DNA of 64,000 nt from Rhizobium sp. BT03. GTDB lineage: Bacteria > Pseudomonadota > Alphaproteobacteria > Rhizobiales > Rhizobiaceae. The DNA lies in contig NZ_CP125640.1 in NCBI RefSeq assembly GCF_030053155.1, positions 1,798,001 through 1,862,000 of the forward strand. Direction: 5' to 3'. Of this stretch, positions 55,830-64,000 are shown piece by piece; the first letter of the stretch is position 1, and the number at the start of each line of letters is the position of its first letter. The notes under the pieces were generated by a model. The model worked only from the letters and a program-made list of their open reading frames with translations, ran no database searches and had not been told where the DNA came from. The translations under genes were made by a program, and so were the position numbers.

Positions 55830-55866
55830 GCACAAATCAATGCGCTGATATAAGGAACCGTTGTGC
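55830..55866. promoter_or_regulatory. Inverted repeat between mmsA and the ABM gene
   Basis: GCACAA (55830-55835) and TTGTGC (55861-55866) face each other 25 bases apart within an AT-rich part of the divergent promoter region. The spacing suits a two-site operator, possibly for the LysR regulator encoded at 56274-57155. Confidence 0.35.
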
Positions 55867-55962
55867 GTAAATTATAGCGCTGCCGTTGCATCAGGCGCTG
55901 CTGCTGCCCCCAAACTTGGAACGGCACGCGGACAAGTCAAACCCTGAGGGGAGGTCAAACCG

Positions 55963-56277
55963 ATGAGCTGCAAACCTGTCGTCAGAATGGCGGAGCTGGA
56001 GATCGATCCGGATAGGCTTGACGCCTATCGCGCATTGCTCACTGAGGAAATCGAGGCATCCGTCAGGCTGGAAGTCGGCGTCCTTTCCCTGAATGCCGTT
56101 GCCATCAGGGACGCCCCGAACCGGGTCCGTATTCTCGAGGTCTATGCCGACCAGGAGGCATACGAGGCTCATCTGCGGACGCCGCATTTCCTCAAATACA
56201 AGGCCGAGACGGCCGGCATGGTGACATCGCTGACGCTTCTCGACGTCGATCCGATCGCAATGCGGGCCAAGCCATGA
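55963..56277 (+). CDS. ABM-family putative quinol monooxygenase
   Basis: A 104-residue protein of the antibiotic-biosynthesis-monooxygenase (YgiN-like) fold. It shows the usual ferredoxin-like order: VVRMAELEIDPDRLDAYRALL, EVGVLSLNAVAIRDAP, RILEVYADQEAYEAHLRTPHFLKY. Family members oxidise quinols or similar aromatic compounds without a cofactor, but many have no known substrate. GAGG precedes the ATG. It overlaps the LysR gene as ATGA and is divergent from mmsA. Confidence 0.85.
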   Translation: MSCKPVVRMAELEIDPDRLDAYRALLTEEIEASVRLEVGVLSLNAVAIRDAPNRVRILEVYADQEAYEAHLRTPHFLKYKAETAGMVTSLTLLDVDPIAMRAKP

Positions 56278-57155
56278 ACTGGGACGACGTCCGGATTTTC
56301 CTCGCCGTCGCCCGCACAGGGCAGATCCTTGCCGCCTCGAAGCGGCTGGGGCTCAATCACGCCACGCTCTCGCGCCGGCTGACCTCGCTGGAAGAGGCGC
56401 TGAAGACACGGCTTTTCATCCGCCGCACCAATGGCTGCGAGCTGACGGCCGAAGGCGAAGTGTTCCTGGCGTCCGCCGAGCGTATGGAAACGGAAATGCT
56501 CGCAGCACAGGCCAGCCTCGGCCACACCGATACGGCGATTGCCGGGACCGTGCGCGTCGGCGCGCCGGATGGATTCGGCGTTTCCTTTCTGGCGCCGCGC
56601 ATAGGCCGGCTGATCGAGCGCCATCCGGCGCTGAAGATCCAGCTGGTGCCCGTGCCGCGCTCGTTTTCGCTGTCGCAACGCGAAGCCGATATTGCCATCA
56701 CGCTGGAGCGGCCCGAACAGGGCCGGCTCGTCTCCTCGAAGCTCACCGATTACACGCTCGGCCTCTATGCCTCGCGCGACTATCTCACCTCCCGGGGCGC
56801 GCCCTGTGATATCGAGGCGCTGAAGGCGCATCCGCGCATCGGCTATGTCGAAGACCTGATCTTCACCGCCTCGCTGAACTTCTCCGGCGAAGTGATGCGC
56901 AGCTGGGACGCCGGCTTCGAAATCTCGACCGCGATCGGCCAGACGGAGGCGGTACGCTCCGGCGCCGGCATCGGCATCCTCCACGATTATATCGCCCGGC
57001 AATATCCCGAACTTCAGCGCATCCTGCCTGAGATTTCCATCCGCCGCGCCTATTGGACGACCTATCACGAAACGGCGCGCGACCTCGTGCGCGTCAGGAG
57101 CGTCGTCGATTTCCTGCAGGAACTCGTCGGTGCCGAACGCCACATCTTCCTCTAG
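56274..57155 (+). CDS. LysR-family regulator coupled to the ABM gene
   Basis: A 293-residue LysR protein. The winged helix is NWDDVRIFLAVARTGQILAA, then HATLSRRLTSLEEALKTRLF; the effector domain starts near residue 92 (GTVRVGAPDGFGVSFLAP). It overlaps the ABM gene by ATGA, so both are made together. As LysR genes often control divergent operons, mmsA is a candidate target. The stop codon overlaps the stop of the convergent 56-residue gene. Confidence 0.88.
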   Translation: MNWDDVRIFLAVARTGQILAASKRLGLNHATLSRRLTSLEEALKTRLFIRRTNGCELTAEGEVFLASAERMETEMLAAQASLGHTDTAIAGTVRVGAPDGFGVSFLAPRIGRLIERHPALKIQLVPVPRSFSLSQREADIAITLERPEQGRLVSSKLTDYTLGLYASRDYLTSRGAPCDIEALKAHPRIGYVEDLIFTASLNFSGEVMRSWDAGFEISTAIGQTEAVRSGAGIGILHDYIARQYPELQRILPEISIRRAYWTTYHETARDLVRVRSVVDFLQELVGAERHIFL

Positions 57156-57322
57156 GAGGTGGTGGACACGTGCTTGGCCGGGCCGTCGTTCTCATCCGGG
57201 TTCGGAACCGGCGCCTCGTCGGGCAGCCGATCCGGCTCCGGCTCCTTGATCGGCGGCACCGGCTTCCAGCCGGGCGCCGGCATCGGCGGCTGATCGGGAA
57301 TGGGTTCGTTGGGCACGGACAT
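57152..57322 (-). CDS. 56-residue proline-rich small protein
   Basis: A short gene with a good ribosome site (AAGGGAGG eight bases before the ATG at 57322). The product begins MSVPNEPIPDQPPMPAPGWK and ends PAKHVSTTS; about one third of residues are Pro and it is acidic overall, so it is likely unstructured. It has no signal peptide or membrane segment. Its stop overlaps that of the LysR gene on the other strand by two bases. It is 45 bp downstream of the DUF4174 gene and may share its transcript. Function unknown. Confidence 0.65.
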   Translation of the reverse strand: MSVPNEPIPDQPPMPAPGWKPVPPIKEPEPDRLPDEAPVPNPDENDGPAKHVSTTS

Positions 57323-57367
57323 GGCCGCCTCCCTTCTGATGTTTTATCGTGGATGATGTTCGGCCGG

Positions 57368-57805
57368 CTATTTGTCCGGCTTCAGCGATTCGGCAGCCCG
57401 CATCGGCATGCTGTCGATGATGGCGAAGAGCTCGCCATCGGTAATCGGCTCGCTGACCTTGAGCTTCACCGTGCCGTCCTTGCCGAGAAGGAAGGCCGCG
57501 AATTCACCGACCTCCGGCGCATCGAGATCCCGGCGGATCGCTTCGCCGTCGAGACCGTCGGCGGCGCCGAAGAGCGGTCGCACGCCTACGCCCGATATCT
57601 TCAACACCACTAGGTCACGCTCGTCGAGGGCCGAGCGGTCGGCCAGCAACTGATTTTCCTGCCGGGCGGCGCGGGAATTATCCCTGTCGGCAAAAACAAC
57701 GAAGACGCGGTTCGTCCACTGGAAGGCAGCCAAGCTTTCGACCGGCGCATAAGCGCTGTTGGTCTCGTCGATTTTCGTCGCGCCGTAGAGAAGGGTTTTC
57801 GACAT
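57368..57805 (-). CDS. DUF4174 domain protein
   Basis: A 145-residue protein with the DUF4174 pattern: FQWTNRVFVVFADRDNSRAARQENQLLADRSALDERDLVVLKI, then EAIRRDLDAPEVGEFAAFLLGKDGTVKLK. The fold is thioredoxin-like but lacks CxxC. No clear signal peptide is present in this copy, unlike many members. GGGAG precedes the ATG. Function of the family is not established to my knowledge. Confidence 0.8.
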   Translation of the reverse strand: MSKTLLYGATKIDETNSAYAPVESLAAFQWTNRVFVVFADRDNSRAARQENQLLADRSALDERDLVVLKISGVGVRPLFGAADGLDGEAIRRDLDAPEVGEFAAFLLGKDGTVKLKVSEPITDGELFAIIDSMPMRAAESLKPDK

Positions 57806-57899
57806 GCATATTCTCCCGTCAACTGAAGAACGGCGCGCGGCGGCATGGGTTCCATCGAAACGATAGGAGGCGGATTTTCGTTTGATCGTGTGGGGGAAA

Positions 57900-57976
57900 T
57901 GGTACGGTTGGGGGGTCTCGAACCTCCGACCTCAGGTGCCACAAACCTGCGCTCTAACCAACTGAGCTACAACCGC
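57900..57976 (-). tRNA. tRNA-His (anticodon GUG)
   Basis: A full cloverleaf on the minus strand from 57976: acceptor GCGGTTG pairs with CAACCGT (G1-U72), discriminator A73, encoded CCA. The anticodon stem CAGGT/ACCTG encloses TTGTGGC with anticodon GTG (57940-57942). The base before G1 is T, so G-1, nearly universal in tRNA-His, is not encoded. This is the known state in a group of alphaproteobacteria. Confidence 0.95.
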
Positions 57977-58055
57977 ATAAATCACGCTTGGCGCGACGGG
58001 GGTCACATACGAGGACTTGGCGATGAATTCAAGCCCCATTCCTCGTCAATATACA

Positions 58056-58084
58056 AAAAGGCTGGACGCGAGGTCCAGCCTTTT
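58056..58084 (-). terminator. Terminator of the phasin gene
   Basis: A 12-bp stem, AAAAGGCTGGAC (58056-58067) with GTCCAGCCTTTT (58073-58084), loop GCGAG. On the minus strand the T-run CTTTTTG completes it. Confidence 0.85.
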
Positions 58085-58106
58085 GTCTGCGATCGGTCAA
58101 GACCGA

Positions 58107-58556
58107 TCAGGCGACCTTGAAGGAAGCCATGGCCTTTTCGGCGGCGTCCTTGGAGGGCTTTGCCAGCTTTTCGGCAACCTGCTTGGTGGTTTCCTGCATC
58201 GACTTCGCCTGCTCGACAGCCAGTTCGGCCTGCTTGCGCAGGAACGAGGTCTGCAGCTCGAAGAATTCGGCCGGGGACTTGACGCCGAGCAGCGCTTCCA
58301 GGTGCGAGAGCGAGCTCTCGGCGTTGACACGCAGAGCATCGATCGCCTTCAGGCCGATCTCGACAGTGCCGGCCTGTGCCGTCTGGACGGTGGCTTCAAG
58401 CGTCTTGCCGGCTTCCTCGCCGGCGGTCTTCAGCTTGGCATAGGCGTCCTTGGACTGCTGAGCGCCCTTTTCGGCGAAATCACGGAAGGATTCCGCGAAC
58501 TTGGAGGGGTCGAAAGAAGCGATTGAAAAAACGTCGTCGGTCTTTATGGTAGCCAT
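58107..58556 (-). CDS. Phasin family protein
   Basis: A 149-residue phasin that coats polyhydroxybutyrate granules. It is almost wholly helical: FDPSKFAESFRDFAEKGAQQ, SLSHLEALLGVKSPAEFFEL and QAELAVEQAKSMQETTKQVAEK are the usual phasin_2 blocks. AAAGGATG precedes the ATG at 58556. Its promoter has two TGC-N3-GCA motifs, expected for PhaR-type control by granule load. The acetoacetyl-CoA synthetase gene at the window's right edge belongs to the same polymer cycle. Confidence 0.9.
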   Translation of the reverse strand: MATIKTDDVFSIASFDPSKFAESFRDFAEKGAQQSKDAYAKLKTAGEEAGKTLEATVQTAQAGTVEIGLKAIDALRVNAESSLSHLEALLGVKSPAEFFELQTSFLRKQAELAVEQAKSMQETTKQVAEKLAKPSKDAAEKAMASFKVA

Positions 58557-58630
58557 GGGTCGCATCCTTTGGGCTGAGGCAGTCGCTGCCTTCGGTAGTT
58601 GGGATGAAGCTTATATAAGACATTTCATTG

Positions 58631-58658
58631 TGCATTGCAACAATTATTGTGCGGCGCA
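58631..58658. promoter_or_regulatory. Paired TGC-N3-GCA sites, putative PhaR operator
   Basis: TGCATTGCA (58631-58639) and TGCGGCGCA (58650-58658), centres 19 bp apart and so on about the same DNA face. The second is inside a longer palindrome TTGTGC-GGC-GCACAA. TGC-N3-GCA is the core reported for PhaR repressors of phasin genes. The sites are 75-100 bp upstream of the phasin ATG and about 110-140 bp upstream of the divergent kinase start. Confidence 0.55.
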
Positions 58659-58770
58659 CAAGACGTTAACCTTGCCGGCCGAAAACACCCTGCACTTCTG
58701 GACCGGCATGCGCCCCGCAGTTATTAATAAGCCGTTAATTTAAGAAGGCCGACAGCGACAAGGTTCGATC

Positions 58771-61700
58771 ATGCCCGCAGTCCAATATCCGTTCATCGAT
58801 ATCGCCGTGCATGCACGGGTGCGGGAACGCTTTTCACGCGGCGAGGCGATGGTGCTGTTTTCGGCCGACCTTGCCCGGCTGCTCTGGGCGAATGGTGCGG
58901 GTGCGGAGCTTTTCGGCCATTCGGCGGTCTATGACCTGCTCGATCAGGGCGTCGACCACACCGATATCACCTTCCGCCAGCTGGAAACGGCCGCGCGCCA
59001 GCTTGCCGATATCGGCGACACCAGAAGCCTGATGATCCGCGTCGCCAAGGGCTTTCAGCGGGCGCAGGTGCAGGCTGCAGCCGAACTGATCCGGCTTTCC
59101 CAGGGTGAAAAGGCGATCCTGTTTTCGGTGCCGGTCTCGGCAAAGCCGCTTGCTTCCGGCGCCTCGGCGGCGCAGATGCTGCAGGGGCTTGATGATCCCG
59201 ACACGCATATGGCCGTCATCGGCGCCGACGGCGAAGTCATCGCCGCCTCGCCGGGTTTTGCCTCGCTCGGGATTTCCGAGCAGACCGCAAAGACCCTGAT
59301 CAACCTTGCCGGCGCCCATCCCGACCGGCTGGTGAAACGACCGGTCGCCACCGGCAGAGGCAATCTCCCGGCCGCCGTCGGCAAGCTCAGCGACGAGCCG
59401 GCGCTCAACCTGCTCTTTGCCGTGGAGACGGCGATCGGCCATCTCGACCCGATCGACGCCGCCGCGGCGTCCGATCCGATCGATACGCCCAAGCTCGACT
59501 TGATCGATGCGCCCGCGCTCGACTCGCTCGATGCGCCCGCCCAGAAAGACGCCGTGCCGCCGGCCGAGGGGTTCGGCGACGAACCTGTTGCCGCCACGGG
59601 CTTCACCGAGATCATCGAGGCGGTCTCGGGGATCGAAGACGTCGAGGAGACGCTCGCGGACATCTCCGGCGAAAACGACCCGCCGGCGGAGACGGCAGCG
59701 GCATCCGCAGACGAGGTTGTCGAGGAAACCGGTCTCGCCGGATATGCGGAGCCGGAGAGCGACGGCGGCGTGCTCGACATCAGCACGCATGAGGCCAACG
59801 CGCCTGCCGCGATTATCGAGGACGACCTGCTCTCGATCACCGACACGGTAGAAACCGCGGCAGAAGAACCGCCTGCCGAGGCCAGCGAAGCGCCTGTCGA
59901 AGAGGCGCCGGCAGCGATACATGAAGAGCCCTTCGTCGCATCGCCTGCAGTCCCCGACGCCTCCCCTGCGCCTGAGCTTGCGGCTGCGCCCGGCTTCGTC
60001 TTCAGGCCGAACAGCCGCGCCACGCGCTTCGTCTGGAAGATCGATGCCGAGGGCCGCTTCAACGAGGTCAGCCACGAATTTGCCGAGGCCGTCGGTCCCC
60101 ATGCATCCGAGATTATCGGCTCCGCCTTCGGCGATGTCGCCGCCCTCTTCAATCTCGATCCCGACGGCAAGCTTGCCGAGGCGCTCGCCCGCCGCGACAC
60201 TTGGTCGGGCAAAACCATCCTCTGGCCGGTCGAAGGCACCAGCCTCGTCGTTCCGGTCGATCTGGCGGCGCTGCCGACCTATACCCGCAACCGCGACTTC
60301 GACGGCTTCCGCGGCTTCGGCGTCGTGCGGCTTTCCGATGCGCAGGAAGATCCGCTGGCGCTCGGCCTGACGCTCGGCCCGGATGGCGTCGGCCATGATG
60401 CGGCAAGCCTCGGCCCGGTGCCGGAAACTGTTGCCGAGGCAATACACGAGGTGCCGGCAGCGCATGACGGGACCGCGAGCGAGCCCGCCCTGATGGATGA
60501 GGTCGAGGACCAGGCGCCTGCGGCAAGCGAGCTGCCGACGGAGACGGAGACAGCGCCTGCGGCGATTGCCGCCGAGCAGGCGGACATTGAGCAGGAGCCA
60601 GGCGAGCAGGCATCCGTCGAGCCGCCGTTCCAGGAAAGCACTGCGGAGAAAGCAGACGATAGCGCCGATGTCGGCGATACCTCCGCCGTCGAACCAATAG
60701 CGGAAACGTCGAACGAGCCGCCGGCGCTTCGCATTTCGGAAACGCCCAATCGCCGTTTCTCCGACAAGATCGTTCAGCTCCATAACACCAGCGCCGGACT
60801 GACGGCCGCCGAGCAGGCGAATTTCCGCGAGATCGCCAAGCGGCTCGAAGCCTTCGGCGCCAGCAAGGACGAACCTGCCGCGCCGGCGCCGATCGAACCC
60901 TCCGTGACCGAAACGGCGAGCTTCGAAGAGGCTGCCGGACCCGAAGAGGTCGAGGCGGAAACACCCATTGCCGACGAGGCGGACCTGCCTTCGCCCGAGG
61001 ACATCGCGCCGCAGGAGGCGATTTTCGAGAATGCCGCCGACGCGCAGCGCGAGGACGATGCCGCCGAGGAGCCCGATGTCATAGACGAGGACGAGGCGAC
61101 GGAAGGACTGGAGGAGACGGTCAGCCAGATCGAGGTTCTGACAAGCTTCATCCCGCCGCGCGTCAAGATGACCGACGGGCTTTCGCTGGGAACGGTCGAC
61201 CAGCTGCCTGTCGCCGTGCTCATCCATGTCGGCGATGCGCTGATCCATGCCAACCCGGAATTCATGCGGCTGACCGGCTACACTTCGCTCGACGCATTGC
61301 GCGAAGTCGGCGGCATCGAAGCCCTGCTGCAGCGCCGCGAACTCGAGGAGAAGGCCGCGGGTTCCGGCACCATGATGCTGGTCAAGGCCGACGACAGCCT
61401 CGTTCCGGTGACGGCGCGGCTGCAATCGGTGCGCTGGGAAGACGCCAATGCATTGATGCTGGCGCTGATGCCGGTGGAAGGCAAGGAAAGCAGCCGGTCG
61501 GAAGCGCGCCCAGAGCGCATGGTCGAAAAGGTCGCCAAGCTTCAGGTCGAAGTCGAGGAATTGCGCTCGATCCTGGAAACGGCGACCGACGGCGTCGTCG
61601 TCATCGGCACGGAGGGCGACATCCGCTCGATGAACCGGTCGGCCAGCGCGCTTTTCAATTACGACGAGCAGGAGACGCGCGGCAAACCCTTCGTCATGCT

Positions 61701-62661
61701 GTTTGCCCATGAGAGCCAGAAGGCGGTGCTCGACTATCTGAACGGCCTCTCCGGCCATGGCGTCGCCAGCGTGTTGAACGACGGACGCGAAGTGATCGGC
61801 CGCGAGGCCGCCGGCGGCTTCGTGCCGCTGTTCATGACGATGGGCCAGCTCACCTCCTCCAACGGCTATTGCGCCGTCATCCGCGATATCACCCAGTGGA
61901 AGCGCACCGAGGATGAGCTGCGCAACGCCAAGGGTGCGGCCGAAACCGCCAACGCCCACAAGACCGATTTCCTCGCCCGCGTCAGCCACGAGATCCGCAC
62001 GCCGCTCAACGCCATCATCGGCTTTTCCGACATGATGGCCGGCGAACGCTTCGGGCCGATCGGCCATCCCCGTTATATCGAATATGCCAACGACATCGGC
62101 CGGTCCGGCCGGCACGTGCTGGATATCGTCAACGACCTGCTCGATATTTCGAAGATCGAGGCGGGCGAGATGGATCTCGATTTTGCCGCCGTCGGCCTCA
62201 ACGAGGCGGTCTCGGAAGCCGTGGCACTCGTCCAGCCGCAGGCCAACGGCCAGCGCGTCATCATCCGCACGGCACTGTCGCATGCGGTGCCCGAGGTTGT
62301 GGCGGATCTGCGCTCGATCAAGCAGATCGCCCTCAACATCCTGTCGAACGCCATCCGCTTCACTCCGTCAGGCGGACAGATCGTCGTTTCCACCTCCTAT
62401 GAGGCGAATGGCAGCGTCGTGCTGAGAGTGCGCGATACCGGCATCGGCATGACGCGCAGCGAACTCGACCAGGCGATGAAGCCGTTCCGGCAGGTCTCCT
62501 CGACTCAATCGCGCCATCGCGGCGACGGCACCGGGCTCGGCCTGCCGCTGACCAAGGCGATGGTCGATGCCAACCGGGCGGTGTTCTCGATCAATTCGGC
62601 GCCGAACGAGGGCACGCTCGTCGAGATCACCTTTCCGTCGCAGCGGGTGCTGGCCGGTTGA
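58771..62661 (+). CDS. Large PAS sensor histidine kinase (PdhS/DivJ/PleC-like)
   Basis: A 1,296-residue cytosolic kinase; no membrane segment is visible. PAS-like regions are at about 15-90, 425-530, 810-905 and 930-1045. The HisKA domain has SHEIRTPLNAIIGFSDMM with phospho-acceptor His1073, followed by RYIEYANDIGRSGRHVLDIV and DLLDISKIEAGEM, the PdhS/DivJ/PleC style. The ATPase domain has NILSNAIRFTP (N box), DTGIGM (G1) and GTGLGLPL (G2). Residues about 225-400 and 550-790 are acidic, Ala/Glu/Pro-rich linkers, far longer than in most relatives. The family targets DivK/PleD and sets cell-cycle and symbiotic behaviour; no receiver is adjacent. TGA ends it at 62661. Confidence 0.9.
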   Translation: MPAVQYPFIDIAVHARVRERFSRGEAMVLFSADLARLLWANGAGAELFGHSAVYDLLDQGVDHTDITFRQLETAARQLADIGDTRSLMIRVAKGFQRAQVQAAAELIRLSQGEKAILFSVPVSAKPLASGASAAQMLQGLDDPDTHMAVIGADGEVIAASPGFASLGISEQTAKTLINLAGAHPDRLVKRPVATGRGNLPAAVGKLSDEPALNLLFAVETAIGHLDPIDAAAASDPIDTPKLDLIDAPALDSLDAPAQKDAVPPAEGFGDEPVAATGFTEIIEAVSGIEDVEETLADISGENDPPAETAAASADEVVEETGLAGYAEPESDGGVLDISTHEANAPAAIIEDDLLSITDTVETAAEEPPAEASEAPVEEAPAAIHEEPFVASPAVPDASPAPELAAAPGFVFRPNSRATRFVWKIDAEGRFNEVSHEFAEAVGPHASEIIGSAFGDVAALFNLDPDGKLAEALARRDTWSGKTILWPVEGTSLVVPVDLAALPTYTRNRDFDGFRGFGVVRLSDAQEDPLALGLTLGPDGVGHDAASLGPVPETVAEAIHEVPAAHDGTASEPALMDEVEDQAPAASELPTETETAPAAIAAEQADIEQEPGEQASVEPPFQESTAEKADDSADVGDTSAVEPIAETSNEPPALRISETPNRRFSDKIVQLHNTSAGLTAAEQANFREIAKRLEAFGASKDEPAAPAPIEPSVTETASFEEAAGPEEVEAETPIADEADLPSPEDIAPQEAIFENAADAQREDDAAEEPDVIDEDEATEGLEETVSQIEVLTSFIPPRVKMTDGLSLGTVDQLPVAVLIHVGDALIHANPEFMRLTGYTSLDALREVGGIEALLQRRELEEKAAGSGTMMLVKADDSLVPVTARLQSVRWEDANALMLALMPVEGKESSRSEARPERMVEKVAKLQVEVEELRSILETATDGVVVIGTEGDIRSMNRSASALFNYDEQETRGKPFVMLFAHESQKAVLDYLNGLSGHGVASVLNDGREVIGREAAGGFVPLFMTMGQLTSSNGYCAVIRDITQWKRTEDELRNAKGAAETANAHKTDFLARVSHEIRTPLNAIIGFSDMMAGERFGPIGHPRYIEYANDIGRSGRHVLDIVNDLLDISKIEAGEMDLDFAAVGLNEAVSEAVALVQPQANGQRVIIRTALSHAVPEVVADLRSIKQIALNILSNAIRFTPSGGQIVVSTSYEANGSVVLRVRDTGIGMTRSELDQAMKPFRQVSSTQSRHRGDGTGLGLPLTKAMVDANRAVFSINSAPNEGTLVEITFPSQRVLAG

Positions 62662-62671
62662 GCATAAAGAA

Positions 62672-62691
62672 AAGGCAGCCGAGGCTGCCTT
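62672..62691 (+). terminator. Hairpin after the histidine kinase gene
   Basis: AAGGCAGCC (62672-62680) and GGCTGCCTT (62683-62691) form a 9-bp stem, 10 bases after the kinase stop. The following GAATTTGG is only weakly T-rich, so termination may be partial. Confidence 0.55.
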
Positions 62692-62748
62692 GAATTTGGT
62701 GCTGTTCAACAAGAGCTCAGTCGATCACCATCATGTATCGAAAGCCCG

Positions 62749-62851
62749 CTGCATAATTCCTTAAATCGGAATCGATTTAAGGGCAAATTATGCAGCAACT
62801 TAAAGTTCTACAGCGTCCTTTGCGCGTCTGAAAAGACGCGCGGCGCTGTAG
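62749..62851. repeat. Two adjacent rhizobial extragenic palindromes
   Basis: The first is nearly perfect: CTGCATAATT (62749-62758) pairs with AATTATGCAG (62786-62795), and CCTTAAATCG (62759-62768) with CGATTTAAGG (62773-62782). The second has arms CTACAGCG (62808-62815) and CGCTGTAG (62844-62851), with GCGCGTCT/AGACGCGC inside; it is the better copy of the element at 12042-12083. The 318-bp gap between kinase and acetoacetyl-CoA synthetase genes holds these, the terminator, and no gene. Confidence 0.7.
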
Positions 62852-62979
62852 GGCTCCAGGCCGCCTCGTTCATACACGGCCCCCAAGTTAGCTTTTACAT
62901 TTGACAAACCTTTCTTAACGAAAGGTTTCCATGACAGTGCATCGATAAGTGATTGAAGCTTGTAACGTCCGATCGGCGA

Positions 62980-64000
<1,021 letters not shown>

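Noticed and set aside
58834..62283. A 1,149-codon minus-strand frame opposite the histidine kinase
   Set aside because: Composition is Arg/Gly/Asp-rich and featureless; the plus strand has full HisKA and ATPase motifs. High GC keeps the antisense frame open by chance.

Overview
The window reads as chromosomal DNA of a fast-growing rhizobium (Rhizobiaceae, closest in character to the Rhizobium etli / R. leguminosarum group). The grounds are a clear RirA iron regulator beside a dppABCDF operon, a DUF1127 protein, a phasin, several rhizobial-style extragenic palindromes, a tRNA-His gene without an encoded G-1, and high-GC alphaproteobacterial coding style. The assignment is inference from gene content; no species can be fixed from this sequence alone. 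Both window edges cut genes: a DUF937 gene on the left and an acetoacetyl-CoA synthetase gene on the right.

Layout. 0-15 kb is mostly ordinary chromosome: DUF937, DUF1127, LysR and TetR regulators, a type V autotransporter with 50-residue repeats, a guaB-led operon with two membrane proteins, a Tat-type metallo-beta-lactamase-fold protein, a DHA2 multidrug exporter, a VOC protein, the rlmE/ppx-gppA pair and tRNA-Gln(CUG). At 15.2-16.3 kb lies an orphan MvaI/BcnI-type restriction endonuclease. It has no visible methyltransferase partner, a perfect alphaproteobacterial LexA (SOS) box in front, and an inverted repeat overlapping its start codon.

16.5-39.6 kb is a large surface-polysaccharide locus. 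It contains GDP-L-fucose synthesis (gmd, fcl), dTDP-3-amino-3,6-dideoxyhexose synthesis (rfbA, fdtA-like, fdtB-like, with rfbB on the opposite strand), a Wzm/Wzt ABC exporter with a long Wzt C-terminal domain, and a nonulosonate-like branch. That branch has a LegB-type dehydratase, a nucleotidyltransferase, an epimerase, a radical SAM/SPASM protein, a NeuB-family synthase, and SpsF-like and SpsG-like proteins. It is followed by WbqC, PIG-L deacetylase, MptE-like (DUF115), TIGR04325, methyltransferase and glycosyltransferase genes. Most of these genes overlap by ATGA, GTGA or TGATG, so they probably form one translationally coupled unit making and exporting a capped O-antigen-like glycan. No dedicated LegC-type aminotransferase is visible in the nonulosonate branch, while a radical SAM enzyme sits in its centre. 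This is the most likely place for unusual chemistry.

40-64 kb holds signalling and metabolism: a GGDEF-EAL membrane protein, an ECF sigma/anti-sigma pair, a TPR lipoprotein-like secreted protein, a type III polyketide synthase with an ICMT-family methyltransferase, a DadA-type oxidoreductase, gluconokinase, the dppABCDF dipeptide importer, rirA, mmsA with a nearby ABM/LysR pair, a 56-residue proline-rich protein, DUF4174, tRNA-His, a phasin whose promoter has two TGC-N3-GCA sites, a very large PdhS/DivJ/PleC-like PAS histidine kinase, and the 3' part of acetoacetyl-CoA synthetase. Phasin and acetoacetyl-CoA synthetase both belong to polyhydroxybutyrate metabolism. No insertion sequence, prophage, CRISPR array or rRNA gene was seen.
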